A stretch of 64,000 nt of DNA. Origin: Mastigias papua (Eukaryota; Cnidaria; Scyphozoa; Rhizostomeae; Mastigiidae). The position numbers and the translations under genes were made by a program. The stretch is taken from contig OZ025271.1 of the NCBI GenBank assembly GCA_964019165.1, positions 3,620,501-3,684,500 of the forward strand, in the 5' to 3' direction. Numbering within the stretch: the first letter of the stretch is position 1; every line of letters begins with the position of its first letter. This document shows, in pieces, positions 48,374 to 61,724 of this stretch. The notes beneath the pieces are model-generated. The model saw nothing but the letters and a program-made list of their open reading frames with translations, searched no databases and was not told the origin of the DNA.

Positions 48374-50890
48374 TTTCATAAGCAGTACTATCTGTTCACG
48401 TGATGCGTGCTGTTGGACGTGTCCTAACTATTATGACGTAACCTCTGTTGGAAGTACCCGCTATAATCTGGTGGGTTTGTACAGTGATCCACCTTTGAGA
48501 TGCCAGATTTTGCTTTTGTTAGCTTACATTACCATAAAATGGAGCTTCAAACGTTAATCGTTGCCAATAGTCACTAAGGTTCGTTCACTTCGATTGCACT
48601 TTGCGAACCAATTACATTCAAATGCGAGAATTCAATTGCAGTAGACCGTGTTCTTTTAAAAATCAAAGTTTAAGATAGCTCTGGGGACCGTTAACAATAT
48701 AATTAAATGTCTTGGACATCCGGAGCAAAACTTCAGTGTTCAATTGGAATAGAAATGTAAACAATACAAAAACAGCAATTGCCTTTGTCTAACCGGCCTA
48801 AATTTAGATAGCGCCGCCGGAGTTTCTCCGATAACGTCCAATATTGGTAAATGTTAGGATAAGATCCCTTCAGACAGGCCCACGCCATTATATCAAGACA
48901 AAAGCCAAGATACGGAGAGAAAAACCTGCACCAGAAACAGCTTAGAAATTGACAGTTTCTTATAAACTAAATAACTCAAATTTTCTTCGTCTGAAAATAC
49001 CCAGCAGAACACAAGACATTTAACCCCCAGGCACTATTTCATTCACAGCTAACATTGATCAATAGATTTTACCTGTTATACATGCGTTGCCTAACTACAT
49101 TACAGTAATTATACTTAGGCAACTGTGTTCATAAATATACCTACAATGCCCTACTCTACATTAACTATCTTGATAATAGCCCTACAAAATGATAATTCCA
49201 TGTTTATCTTTAGCACGATTGGTAGTTGAAGTTATCTCGCCAGATTTTCTGCCAAATGAACTTATACCAAACCTATAATCTCCGGTAAAAATGCTGGAGT
49301 TGGGAAAAGGCTCTTTCTCACTTGCATATCTTTAGTTTTTTTGAGTTAGTGGAATTCCCATGCATCTACATACTTGAATGACAAAGTATAACTGCATTTT
49401 ATTAAACTCTGCCGATATTTTCACATTTTTCCCCATAAGTTTTACCATCTCCCCTACATATATGCATATACCCTCACCGTATGTACTGTAGACAGTGCTT
49501 CTTTCGCCAATTGAATGTCCTTTGGTGCTTTTCAGAAGCGCAATAGGCAATTCAATTTACAATTAGAGTGCCATTAAATTACCCCACCACCCCCCCTGTT
49601 TATTATGTTTTAGAAAAACATTTGATCCCTCCGTGCATTAGGAGCCTAAGAGTACCATTTTAATTAATCCTATTCAATAGGCACCAGATGTAAATGTTAC
49701 CTCTGTACTGTGTAAATGTACTTAGAGTACTTTTAAACAAACCTCGGTTAGCCCACAGCAATTGATCTCGAAGAGTCCTCTGCAGCCAAACGTAAAGTAT
49801 ACCTAATTACATATAACCAATGTATTATGAATAGGCCCTATTGCTGCAGCGTTATAATGAATATGTGTTCTATTATTTTACTGGGCATATACAACGAATT
49901 CCTTCCTAGCGGTCATTTCATGGAAAGAGCGGGAGCCGCAACATCGCACGAATTTGTCCATAAGTTATTTTCGAACAAGCTTACAGTATTCAAGCTCCTG
50001 AGCTCTTCTCTATTTTTCATGGAGAATCCTATTGAATCATATGGACAGGAATGAGGGAATAACAAAGACATAAAAGAAAACAAAAGGTCATTTCATGAAG
50101 ATTTGATGTTGTGCTTACCTTTGCAAACAAATTCCCGCCCTCCCCATTCCCACTATTCCATCCCTTGTTCTTGTTTCAGCATATCAGTTACGATTTACAA
50201 CACATCACCATACCCCCTCAGTAACTTCCAAATTACTCCGCCAAATCGCTTCACCCTTTCTATATCTGAGAGTGAATTGCAGAAAATATCTGTAAATAAC
50301 ACTAGAGATGGACCGATTTGATGTTTGAAAGACTTGTGGAACTGGGAAAGAACTATGAGTATGATTTCTCAAAAACACATTTTGAATAACTTTGCCTTTT
50401 GTTTTCTCCATCAATTTTATCGACTTACTCTGTTGAAACTTTTCTTGAATATTTTGCAAAGGCGAAGAAACAGGTAATAAGTAGGCAACATATTAGGGTC
50501 TGGTCAATAATTTCGTTGAGCTAAAAGTGCCTTTTTTGAACCACCCACCCCCTATCATTACGTTCTGTCATGTTTGTTTACAAGGCCCCCGTGTGTTGCG
50601 TCACACTTAGCACAAAAATCCCCTTCCGATACACTGCGTAATTCACAAACACACCCACCCGATACACAGCGTAATTCACAAACACACACACCCGATACAC
50701 AGCGTAAATTTGAAATAGTAAATAGATAGGCGAAGAAGTAAAATAATTTCGGTTCTTTTTCATATCTCTTTTCAACTAGAGCAAGAACAGAAAGTGCCAA
50801 CAATGAAGTAAAGTCGAATTTAGGATTAAAGCACTACCTACATTACAATTAAAAACTATAAACAAGGTTTCGTTCGACAGCCTGGTTAGT
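48374..50890. other. Spacer with MITE remnant and 37-bp repeat
   Basis: It contains a right-end MITE remnant at about 49571-49652 (ends CCTAAGAG then TA) and about 2.5 copies of a 37-bp unit at 50628-50705 (GATACACAGCGTAATTCACA). I see no gene. Sequence just right of 48373 would hold the promoter of the small gene if that gene is real. Confidence 0.45.
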
Positions 50891-50894
50891 TTAA

Positions 50895-53691
50895 GGTGGC
50901 AATATGGCATTAAAAATAGTCTTATTCATTGTAGTTTGGTGGTTTGATTAATATCATGAAATGTTGCCAGAAATTGAAATATGAGTAAAAATTTCAATTT
51001 GAAGTAATTTATGCATGACTAACTTAGCATAAATTAACATAAATTAAGTTTCAGTGTCATCACAAAAAATCTAATAATATGAGAAGTGATTGTCACAGAG
51101 TTCTGAAATTCACTGCTAATATAGAATATGTCACTATTGAGTGAAAGCACCACCAAAAATTGTTCTAGGATAGGTTTTTCTATTTTTTGCAATAGATTTT
51201 CCAAGACAGTATGATTTTGCTTACTGTTCATTAAATGAAAGGCTGCATATTAATGATACATTACAAATTATTCCAGGTTTTTTTGGTGCTTTCACTAAAA
51301 CTAGCTATATTTTGTAAAATCACCAAGTTTCACTATTCTCCTATGATTACTTTATGAGAAATGACATTTTTTAGATGTGAAATGTTACTGCTAGAAAAAC
51401 GGAAAAGAAAGTCTAATATGACCATTACATCTTTAAAAGCCACCAGTTATGTAAGATTCTCCACCTTCTTCCTCTTTCTCTTTATCAGTGAATCCTTTTC
51501 TGGTAGCCCTGAGTATTTTCCTTCTCTTTTTTCCCTTTTCAGAGGATCTTTTCATGCAACTGGCTATTCTTTGGTTGTTTTTCTTTGCAGCGCCATCAAA
51601 AAAGTACATAGATACTTCAAGGCCGAGTTTAGAAAGTACATCACTAAGCCTTTCAAACCCATCATTGTACGTGATTATTGCAGAATAAGTAGCAAGCTCT
51701 AGAGTGCTTCTTCCAACAAAGATCTCTTTAGGGCATTTTTTCCACAATATAGAATTAAATGCCTCATTGGCATTCTGGGTTTGACCATGAAGACACTTTT
51801 CCAAAAGTTCGTCTTTGCTGAGGTCACAAAATATAGGCTCAAGTAATCTTTTGATGCAGCTTGGGAGATTTAAGTTGTTTCTGTGTTTGCATGTCCCATT
51901 GATCTTATCTTGTTGCCATTTGCACCATCCACTTTCATTCTTTGGGCAAAACTGATGTCGGGTAGTATCATCAATATCACTACAATGATACAATACTGCT
52001 CCAATTGCTCTTTTCATTACTCCTACATTTGCTGTGTTCTGCCTGATGGCCATTCCAAAGTAGTTTTGTAGCACATTTATAGCTTTATCTGTTAGTCTTC
52101 CCCTGCCTAATATCATTTTTCCATCCTCCAGCTTTTTTCCTTTGAGATCATTTCTCAATTTTCGTAGTCGTGTCCCAAGCCGCTTCTGTATATGCCCAAC
52201 ACACTCCAACTTTTCAGGGATCAGCTCACCATATGGCTTTGACTCACAAACTTGTAGAAAGGAACAAGTGTCACCATCCCCAATGTAATGTAGGTATCTC
52301 ATTTTATGCAGTTCAATGGATCTACTGAATATTGCCACTGCTCCATCTCCTTCCATGGCACCAGCTGATTTCCTATGGTTGATGCTGCAATTATGGTTCT
52401 GTTGCCAGTTATCATACTCAGGTGTTCCTTGTCTTCTGGACCAAATCTGGCAAGACTTGCAATGCTTCGACATAACTTGACAATCTATGACTTTTGCATT
52501 TTTTGAGCAGGCTACAACCACACCATTTAAAGAAGAATGCCCTCGTTTTTGCCAAGTGCCATCAATTGTTACCTGAGTGTCAAGAATCTCTTCATCAGCA
52601 GTCATTTCAGTTGTTCTAAGTTCATCTGCTGCTTCTTTCATGCTTTGCTGGGCAACAGCTTCATAAGCCAACCCGACAGTGTCATTGATTGACGAGTAAA
52701 CACTAGGTGTCATTGGCTGGGGCATGCCCATGCAAGCTGAAAAGGTCTTTATAGCTTCATAACCCCTTCCTATTTCTCTAAAGGCTAATACAGTTTGCAG
52801 GTTAATAATATGTCTATCAAGGCCAGGGGTACATTTTTCAAGTTTTGGAGAAGAGTAGAAACTATAAGACCATTCACAGCACTTACAAGTCAAGCTGAAG
52901 TTGAGTGAAAGCCCCATCTTGTAACTTGGCATGTGATGAAGTTCAAGAGCAGCCGATTGGCAATCAGGACAGGAACCAATTTTTTGAACAAGACTTTTAA
53001 GAACTTGCATATTCATAAAAAAGAAGAATGAGTCGCAAGTTTCTTTATAATCGCTTTTATCATGGCGCTTTATTTTCTTGTAGCTACGGCAGACAGGAGT
53101 CTCTCGATTGCCGGAAGTAGTAGCTTCTGATAGAGAAGTCGGTGTCGAAAGAGCGATGGGCCTATCCTGGTCGCCCGGCAACTTTGAGTTTGCTGATGCA
53201 TTCGCTCTCACTGTAGCTTCAGTATGCTGGTTGCCCCGAAATCTTGGCTTAAACGGCTTTCTCTTATTTCTCTTATTTCCCATCCTACAGGATTCTTGCG
53301 TAATGATAACTCCTGCTGTAATGTTGCTACTTGTCGGGTTGTATATTTACTACCATTTATTTACGTTTCAAAAGGCACTCTAACCTCTTTCTGATGATGG
53401 AAATATGGAGTAGAATGAGGCTGCATTAGTGGGGGATCAGGGGATCAGAAGCACGAAAATTCAATATGAAAAAGAATGAAAGTTACATGTTTTTTGGGCT
53501 CAATGACGGTTGCTAAGGCGTAACTATGGAGCACAAATTTGGAGTGGTCACCAAACTTTACTTTTTTGCTCACATTCAAGGCTTCCTTTGCCAAGATAGT
53601 CATCGTTTCCTGAATCTAGGATAATTTTTGGACCAGTACAGTTTTTTTACAAAAAGTGGAAAATTTGAAATTATAATGCCATATTACTACC
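50895..53691 (-). mobile_element. Kolobok-like DNA transposon, complete
   Basis: Terminal inverted repeats of 18 bp (GGTGGCAATATGGCATTA at the left, GGTAGTAATATGGCATTA at the right on the other strand; 16 of 18 match) are flanked by TTAA at 50891-50894 and 53692-53695. TTAA duplication is the hallmark of Kolobok (and piggyBac) insertions. The single intact ORF inside has no piggyBac motifs. At 2797 bp with matching ends and an open transposase, it may be autonomous. Confidence 0.8.
51433..53283 (-). CDS. DDE transposase, Kolobok/Mutator-like, 616 aa
   Basis: The uninterrupted frame has a basic N-terminus (1-80), a cysteine/histidine region (CPDC at 105, CKCC at 133) and a DDE core. Candidate catalytic residues are D241 in TIDGTW, D336 or D338 in YIGDGDTCSF, and E507 in QTQNANEAFN. 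CVGHIQKRLGTRLRKLR (361-377) is a block I associate with animal transposases labelled Mutator-like in databases. The flanking TTAA argues for Kolobok. The C-terminus is lysine-rich (likely nuclear). It would cut and paste the element using the inverted repeats around it. No intron is needed and the first ATG is used. Confidence 0.8.
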   Translation of the reverse strand: MGNKRNKRKPFKPRFRGNQHTEATVRANASANSKLPGDQDRPIALSTPTSLSEATTSGNRETPVCRSYKKIKRHDKSDYKETCDSFFFFMNMQVLKSLVQKIGSCPDCQSAALELHHMPSYKMGLSLNFSLTCKCCEWSYSFYSSPKLEKCTPGLDRHIINLQTVLAFREIGRGYEAIKTFSACMGMPQPMTPSVYSSINDTVGLAYEAVAQQSMKEAADELRTTEMTADEEILDTQVTIDGTWQKRGHSSLNGVVVACSKNAKVIDCQVMSKHCKSCQIWSRRQGTPEYDNWQQNHNCSINHRKSAGAMEGDGAVAIFSRSIELHKMRYLHYIGDGDTCSFLQVCESKPYGELIPEKLECVGHIQKRLGTRLRKLRNDLKGKKLEDGKMILGRGRLTDKAINVLQNYFGMAIRQNTANVGVMKRAIGAVLYHCSDIDDTTRHQFCPKNESGWCKWQQDKINGTCKHRNNLNLPSCIKRLLEPIFCDLSKDELLEKCLHGQTQNANEAFNSILWKKCPKEIFVGRSTLELATYSAIITYNDGFERLSDVLSKLGLEVSMYFFDGAAKKNNQRIASCMKRSSEKGKKRRKILRATRKGFTDKEKEEEGGESYITGGF

Positions 53692-53695
53692 TTAA

Positions 53696-56600
53696 GCTGT
53701 GTACTGAGTGTTGGATTTAACTTGATATACAAAACTTCTCATTAAATTTTTTGTTCTTGATGCCACGTACTTGAATCGAGAGCTACCCAACCCCTAAGTA
53801 ACAGTAACGGAGACTCACGATAAACGTGTTGAACCACCTACAACAAAAGTATGGAATACGTAATTATTGAACAACCCCTTAAACCTCATTCCCGATATTT
53901 AAGAATACTCAGACAACTCTCCTTCTTAAGGGCTGATTTATTGCTTTGAAAACGAAAAGCTAGGCTGGTGAAAGAATAAACCACTGGGAAGGAGTCATAA
54001 AAAAGAACGGGCCGTGGTGGAGCAGATTTTCAAACCCAATGTACAATTTCTATAGCCCAATGCGAGAAAAGAAAACTTACTAAACTCCAATGTGCCTTCA
54101 AAGAGAATTTCACAGCCTGCAGCTTTTGACTAGAAATTTCTGAAAGCAAGGATGAGAATGCCAGAAGCTACCGCAAGGCTAGAATGTAATGAGAGTATTG
54201 AAAATGACCTTAATTGCAGTAAAAGAAGACTGATATTTCCTTGATTTCCTCGTGAAAGTTAATAGTCATTGACCCATCTTGATCGTGTGAAATAATTCAT
54301 TAGCCCATGTTTACCCATTCAAAGTTTTCATAACCTATTGAGCACATTCTGCCCAGGTCTACCAACAGGACTAATGAATTAGATTATTGAAACTTGGTAA
54401 AACTCCCAATATCACGCTTTATTCCCTGCTACCTTGTCAACTTTTTTAGGGTGTTCATGGGACTGCGACGCATGATGCCTCCTCCAGCGCCCTCATTCGA
54501 ATAACCTTGTCCATGAGAAAAGCAATATCCTTGCCAGTGCTTTGTGCTACAAATTATTTCTGACCGTTTTTTATGAGTTTGAATGATTACTCTTTTGAGA
54601 ACTTAATACGAACAAAATTAAACTCTTCATATTCTCTCACTTTTTTCTTGTTTCAAAGTAAGCTAGTCATTTGCAATTCACATTATTGCTGAATTTAGTT
54701 CACAAGCAATTAGCAAACGTGCAAGTACTTTTGGTAGAACCTTGTGAGAGAAGATTCCGAAAGCTTGATGTCATTGCCTTAGGCTCTAGGCCACAGGTGG
54801 CGTAGTGTGTTACAACAATGAGAAACCTTTCAGGTCCTGTTTAAAGGTGTATTTTTATATTATCGTTTACATATTCGACGAATTCCCTTTTTTAGCTTCA
54901 ATTTTCAGCATTATCAAACAATATTTACTTATCAAGTTAACTTTTAACTTTGCTTGAGCTGTTATCAAAACAAATTAATTTCGCTACCGCAAGAAGTGAG
55001 ATATCTCGTAGCACAAATTCTTCCACATTTGTTCTAGCTGTTAAAATGAAGCTAAATATGTTGCCTAAGTGCCAAAAATTACTGAAATTGAAAGAACGCT
55101 GCTATATTCTGTTAGGAACTACCTGCTATGGATGTCCGAAAACTGTAAACGTCTCCTGACACATCAGTTATTGAAGGCAAGGAAATAATGATGAATTTAT
55201 TCTTAAAATATGAGTATACTTTCCCATTAAGTCATGCATTAGTCATTAGTACTTTTCATAGATTTATTATCCAATTTCGCCCTTTATGTTGTTTATTATG
55301 AAGTCCCTTTGGCAATCTACTGTACATGATGTGAAACTCACAGCCATCTCGTTTCACTTGGCTGCATTTATCCAACTCTGGCCTTAGTTTATGAAAACTC
55401 AAAATATAATAATGGTTACATGATGTTCTAACAAATAAACTAAATAATTGAAATTAAATCTTGTAGTCATTGTATCTGCACTCAAAACCGTCATATTTAT
55501 GAAAATGTCTTTAAACACTACATCTTGCTTCAATGATCGGACGTCAGTTCGGCCTAAGTACATATCCTTCAAGCGCATAACATCAGTACACTTTAATTCC
55601 TTACACAAAAACAGCAAATCAAATATCATCAACACTAGAAAAATTATTTCATGCCATTTTGCAATTCCTAAGCAGTTCACACTTTAATCTAATAGTGTCT
55701 TGCCATTTCCTCACGAGTAGGTTTTACCTTCATTTCCGGCCGGCTTTTTTACCCTATCCTCCATATGAACTGTAATTCCAAGACTTAAAGTGGCAAAACT
55801 ACTGACAAGCTTTATTCTTACCTTTATGCGCTTCCTTCTGTAAATTCAAGGCTCTTGGTGATACAGTTTTGAAAACCAAATAACTTGTATGGTACTCTGA
55901 GTCAGTAATGTGACAGCTTGATCAGCTCAAGCTAACTTGAACAATGAGTATTCTCTTTGCTGGCAAAATAATCTATTCGACTGCTCCAATCCAATCCAAA
56001 AACATTTAATCCAGAAACAACACCAATCGTGCGGTCTCCACGTTTCCAATCTGTTAAAGTACATATGTGTGCAGGATTGGTCCCGCAGACAGCAAGTTCT
56101 TTTAACGACTGTGATACTGTAAATCCTATTGTCTAACTTTAACAAAAGAATCTTCTTGATCCAAGACGATCAACACTGTTCAATTGTCTAGTGACCTAAA
56201 ACTAAACTCCGCAGATCTTTAGTTGCGTCATCAAAACTGGAAGGATGAACAATTCGTCTTTAACATAAGCCAACGCTAAATATCATACTGTTGCATTTTC
56301 AACCATGTAATTCGACTCCACAGCCTGTAGATTGCTGTCTCAGTTTACAATGTCTCTCGTCTTCTGCACGTTATTCGCGGGACACAGATAAATTCAAGTC
56401 TTTTCTACTCCTGCCGTTTGTTCGTACACTTACAAAAACTGGCCTATCTCATTCTATTTCTTGCATAAGTTTATATTGTTGAAAATCAGACATAGATGAA
56501 TAATGTCTATTCTCAATGACAAAGTGAAAATTATATTTTCAAATGTAGATATTATATGGCACATTTTGTTTTCTACCAATCAACGTATTTGTTTACATCC

Positions 56601-56888
56601 AGTCAGTAACCAATAAGGTGCTGTCATTTGAAGCACGTTTCCTTGCAAAGCCATCTTGATACAACATTACTGTGAATGATATCGTGGATGTATCTCCGGG
56701 ATAAAGTTACATCCAGTAATAAAGACAAACTGTTTACAGCAACAGTGTGAAAATATTTTCGATGGATATCTCATAGTCATATCTGCAAAAGCTAACAGCT
56801 TTGAAGACATTGCGCTTATGGCACAAAAATTTCATTTCGCCTGCTACAGGTCGCTTTTGGATCTTGGTATTTTAAGAAGTTATACATA
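53696..56888. other. No gene seen
   Basis: About 3.2 kb of AT-rich DNA with only short frames (e.g. 54950-55159, 55399-55680), none with motifs or splice support. Confidence 0.4.
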
Positions 56889-56890
56889 TA

Positions 56891-57363
56891 CCGTAAATCT
56901 TCCAATAAGCCCCCGGGCGCATATTTGCAAAAGTGAATTTTTGGGTGGGGGCTAATTCGAGGGGGACTTATTCCAAAGTCTGGCATTTTCCACAAAGGTT
57001 GACATAAAAACGACATAATTCTCTCAATCAACTTAATTTTGAGCTTCTAATTACAGAAGCTGATATCGTTGAAAGAGTTACAAAGTGTTGTGTGAAGACT
57101 TAATAAACATTATAATGTTTCTATTATCACGAAAGTCGCATATCTCTATGCTTTATTGCCTCAAGTCAAAGGAAGTAACACTGTACAACTATTTTCCTGT
57201 GAGGACTTCTTGAAATATGATATTACTCTACAATTATCCTTCCCTCGAATAAGCCCCCATAGGGGCTTATTTGCAAACATTGATTGTTAGGTGAGGACGT
57301 ATTTGAGGGGATTTTTAGGTCAGGATTTATTGCAAAAATGATTTTTAGGTGAGGATTTACGGT
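56891..57363. mobile_element. MITE with TA duplication, ends CCGTAAATC
   Basis: The 473-bp element is flanked by TA at 56889-56890 and 57364-57365, with inverted ends CCGTAAATC and GATTTACGG. The interior repeats an AATAAGCCCC word (56910, 57248), as in MITEs widespread in invertebrates. It is non-coding. Confidence 0.6.
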
Positions 57364-57365
57364 AA

Positions 57366-58597
57366 GGTTAGGTATTTTTCAGTATTCTGACGGAAATTAC
57401 TGCAGATATTAGCCTGTAAGCATACAGAGATAAATGCCTGATTGATTTTCTTGCACTACACGAAAGTGTGACAGATAAATCGGCAGTAAAAGTCTAGAAC
57501 AAATTATCACATCTACTAGTTGCAACGTTCAAATTTGTCAATTCCCCACCAGTGAAATTGTCCATAAGTGAAATTTCCTTGAAAGGTCCCCTGGTCTGAA
57601 GGCAGACTAGGTGCAGCCAAATGATTAATCGGGAATAACATATAGAAAATCATGCTTCAAACAATACAGTTGCTCGATAAAGGATTAGACAAATCACTGG
57701 TTGATAAAAAGTGGAGGGAACTAAAGCCCTCTGCTCTTTCCCCCAGTGTCCCCATAATTGGAAGGGTGAAGTCGGATGATATGCTATGGCTGTACATCTC
57801 ATTTATTCAATTATCTCTCTATCTGTCTCGTCTCTGCCAGCGCTTTGTTGTATTACTTGAAAGCATTAAAAGAACATCACTGTTTTGGGACTGCACGTTC
57901 TTCTGTTGTGCTTAAAAGTCACAAATCATCAATTTCCACATTTGCAGTGTTTTCAGTGCTGTTGGTCAGCAATGGGTTTTTGAGCAATCTCAAGTCAACA
58001 TGACCTAGACCACACTTGATGTCATACATTAGCCAAAGAGAAGGAAAGACCAAATAAAATATTAATATCACATGGAAGTGTTTACTCCATTCACCATAGT
58101 TTCCATATGCCACTGTAGAAATATAGAACTGCAGAGTAGAATGTTGAAGAAGCCTTGACTGTTTTCTTTTGGAAGAGGAAAGACTCGATTAATGACAAAA
58201 TCGCTAATACATCGTCAGCATGCAGGATTTTCCAAAATGACTGCGCGAAAATGGAAAGATAAACACTCGCTTTATCATTCGATTGGGTCGCTAACAGTCA
58301 AAATAGTGCTGTGTCCTTGTCATTAAGATCGGTTTTTGCAAATGCAATTGATTTAATCAATGGAACTAGAATCACATGGCAATGAAGTTTCTTTAAATTT
58401 CTGCCTATCATTCATTATTCAACTGCATAATTCAAAATGTTTCGAAAATGTTTGCACAGAAAGACTTCCTCTTCTACTCGATTAGGCCATAGTAGGCAGG
58501 TGCATTTTAAACAAAATTATGAACAAGGCTAGGAAAGCTATGGCAAAGGTCAATGCTCTTACCCTACGACTTCCAAATGTGATGCAGTACAGGTATG
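57366..58597. other. No gene seen
   Basis: Spacer; frames at 57652-57915 are not convincing. Confidence 0.4.
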
Positions 58598-58760
58598 TAA
58601 TAATAATAATAATATTTATATTTTATACTGGTTAAAACCTTTTCAGTTCCTATCGGAGCTGTTACCAATAAGGGACCTGTTTTAAACTAACAACTGATAT
58701 ATCATTCTAAAAGGAAAGCTAGTTCTTCTAAAAGTTAGAATACAAAGAAAACCATGAAAA
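58598..58760 (-). repeat. LINE 3'-end fragment with (TAA)n tail
   Basis: A (TAA)n run at 58598-58613 is followed by sequence similar in layout to the 3' region of the LINE at 42.4 kb (AT-rich, then a stretch around ACCAATAAGGGACCTG). Orientation is inferred from the tail. Confidence 0.35.
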
Positions 58761-58863
58761 ATCGTCCAAAATACAAAGCCTAGTTTGATTTTTTTAAATT
58801 ATAATTGCCTTTTATCACATGTTTTAATGGTAAATATATCCCAACAAATTTGTGAATTGAAAA

Positions 58864-58936
58864 TAGCTTCGATTGTGCTGCACAATAGCTTCGAATGTGC
58901 TACACAGTGGCTTCGAATGTGCTACACAGTGGCTTC
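58864..58936. repeat. 24-bp tandem repeat, three copies
   Basis: The unit GCTTCGAATGTGCTACACAG is followed by TG and a short link; the first copy is diverged, the last two nearly identical. Confidence 0.8.
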
Positions 58937-60586
58937 TATACGAACCTGATATTTCTTGCTAAGGCTCGATGCTCTCAATCGATTGGTATTTTTAAACTCA
59001 ATCGCTATCTAAATTGCTCTCATTTCAACAATTAAACTCTATATGCTATGAGCGAAAGCATACATTAAAAACAACGTATCAGCCCACAAGGGGATTCCTA
59101 GGGAGATGCAGAGGCAGTGGTCAATCGACAAACATGCCGACCGTAAGTGACATCACTCTGCCCCAGACTTCATCCACTCTAGCAGACACCAATCCAGCCG
59201 GCCAGGTATCCATCCATCCATATAGCCAGGCATCTACTTAGCCCTGTAGCCAGCATTCCAGACACCCAGCCAGCCCTAAAGTCATCCAACCATTCGTCAA
59301 GCCAGCCCTCGACAAATATGTCACCACATAACCCACTGTTATACCAAGGTGAAAATTTCTACAGAATAACAATTTTTACCATCTATGAGTAACTCCTTCG
59401 TATATGGAGCTCAAATAAATTTTAGTAAGGAGGCTGTGGGTAAATCAATCACCCTGGCGATTGTATGTGAAAGCAACTGCTCTAGATTTAGCAGTGTACT
59501 CTTCTTCTATAATGTGAGTTGAAAGCAGGAGGCTGGGATGGAAGCCTCCCTCCCAGTTCGACAGAAACCCACTTAAATTGGGCAATTTGTTAAGACTAAA
59601 CAATGGTTTTTTCCAAAGTAGCTGCATTTTAATAGGGCCGGGCAATGACTCATTCGGGTACAATATGATTTATTTGGGCAGGCAGTTTACAGCCCCATTA
59701 AATTTATAACCCCTCTACGCCCATCAAAATTATAAAACAGTTTATAAGAGAAAAGTGGATTCGCGAAAAGATTTAGAAAAGTAGCAAGAACCTGCTGAAT
59801 TGCAAGTGGAAAGTAAAAAAGAGATGATCACGAGCACTTAACAGCCTACACTATGTTGCCAAAAAATTTCAGATGAGGTTATTAGTAACCATTAATTTCT
59901 TTCATTTCGAAAGTAACTCAGCCGAATGTCTTTGAACCTGTATCATAGACACCTGCAAAATGTTCAACCTTGAAATACTAATTTGAGGAAACTTCAATTT
60001 TCATTTTATACTTTATATTTTTTCCAATGTTTATGCAGGGTGTCGACAGCAGCGGACTTCAGGTATCAAATGATGTTTGCAATCTTTATGATACCTTTAT
60101 CTGTAATTATGTTAAAAATCTATTTCTAACCTCTGCTAGTAAGTCAGCCATGTCGTTTAGATCGTTACCATCTAGACAACAGCTCTTTATAACGTGTGCT
60201 TACATGTTGATAATGTGGAAAGATTTTGCTAATAAGTAAGTCGACAGGCTAAAGATGCTTCAAGTAATGGTAAGGGACAATTGATAAGGGAATTTTTATG
60301 AAAGTTACTTTTGAAATTTCTAAACGGGCATTTTTTCGCAGAGAACTCGAAAATGTCCAGGTACTTTTGTGAAGGAAGTACCACAAATATATTGAATTCA
60401 TCAATGGCGTTCCGTCCGTACCCTGCCTTTGGCGAACAACTGTGCCTCTTTCAGGAGTTTCTTTCTCAATGAAAATCTTTTGAAAGTGCTCTGCTACTTA
60501 TGAGTTGAAATTTGTAAAGAAATTATGTGACTCCTCAGTAGTTCATTAGCAGCGCCCTCTGTGGCTACGGAATGTTGAAACGAGGT
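58937..60586. other. Spacer with CCAGC/CATC low-complexity
   Basis: At 59190-59310 there are imperfect AGCCAGC and CATCCAT repeats. No gene is supported. 60027-60239 has an open frame preceded by a possible acceptor but no partner. Confidence 0.35.
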
Positions 60587-60601
60587 TTTGCCCTTAGCAA
60601 C
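60587..60601 (-). promoter_or_regulatory. X-box-like (RFX) motif
   Basis: On the minus strand the stretch GTTGCTAAGGGCAAA has the half-site GTTGCT and, after a 3-nt gap, a near-complete GGCAA half, close to the imperfect palindrome bound by RFX factors at ciliary genes. It lies about 120 bp before the proposed start codon, a usual distance. Second half and spacing are imperfect. Confidence 0.3.
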
Positions 60602-60723
60602 AGTGCGGAATAGCAACAACGGATTAATTAAGTTTTGCATAGGCTCCAGCTCAGTAAAAAGGATTTCGATACTATTTGAACACACCTAGGCATACTATTG
60701 GCAAATTTAGACTGATTTTAATC

Positions 60724-60726
60724 ATG
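60724..60726 (+). CDS. Candidate start codon exon of the coiled-coil gene
   Basis: ATG followed at once by a consensus donor GTGAGT (ATG|GTGAGT). A donor after a lone ATG leaves phase 0, matching the acceptor phase of the exon at 62110. The exon would carry a 5' untranslated region of unknown length. Confidence 0.35.
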
Positions 60727-61574
60727 GTGAGTGCATAAGCTCTTGTTATTACTCTCTGTTGTGTTTATTTTATGATTGTCTTTTTGTTACGCACTACTGA
60801 TCAGAAATTCTCGTAGCTTCACTTGAAACTTAGGCCCTAAGCTTAATTAAGATCACCTCGGTAATAGAGGATCGATCACTGTACGGTTATATTTAAACAG
60901 ATCATGTTTTAAAGGTACGATGGCACACCTATTTGCTGCCATTAGGGATACGAACTTAAGGAAGCATCATATCGTTTATTGATATGATCTGTCTATCTTC
61001 CACAAGGTGGCGGTCATAACTAGATACACATGTTAAAAAAATTTAAGTGTATTTGTCAATTTTGCATTGAAATCGTTTGCAGTTAGCCAACTTCTGTTCA
61101 AACCGTTAATCTTTGAATCAAGATAAATCTAGTTAGGATTCAAGTGAACAAGTAGGCAAAAAGTTGAGAGTACGAAGCAGAAATTGCAACTAATTTAAGT
61201 GGTGTAGTATTTTACTACGTACAATGCAAATGGTGTACTTGGAGCTTCCAAATACATATTGTAATTTTTTTGTTTTTAATTTATATTGAGTTTTTAGGAG
61301 ACAGGAATATTGAGCAAATACGCAACTATTTGGAAAAATATCTACAAATATCATTTCCTACAAGCAATTGTCCAAACATTAATTACCATATGATATTCAT
61401 TGACAGTTTCCATCACCCACTTCCTCTCATTCCTTAAATTTTGTGCCATATCTAGTTATCATCTGAATGCTTTCGAAGTTCAGGGTTTATATGAAATAGC
61501 TAATTCACTGTACATTTCTTGCTATAGGAATGAAAGTTTGCCAAAATGCACTTGATAGGGCTGTATCACAAAAT

Positions 61575-61724
<150 letters not shown>

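Noticed and set aside
60548..60565. CTCF-like word CAGCGCCCTCTGTGG
   Set aside because: It lacks one base of the core, and CTCF is generally reported as absent from non-bilaterian animals, which this genome appears to be.
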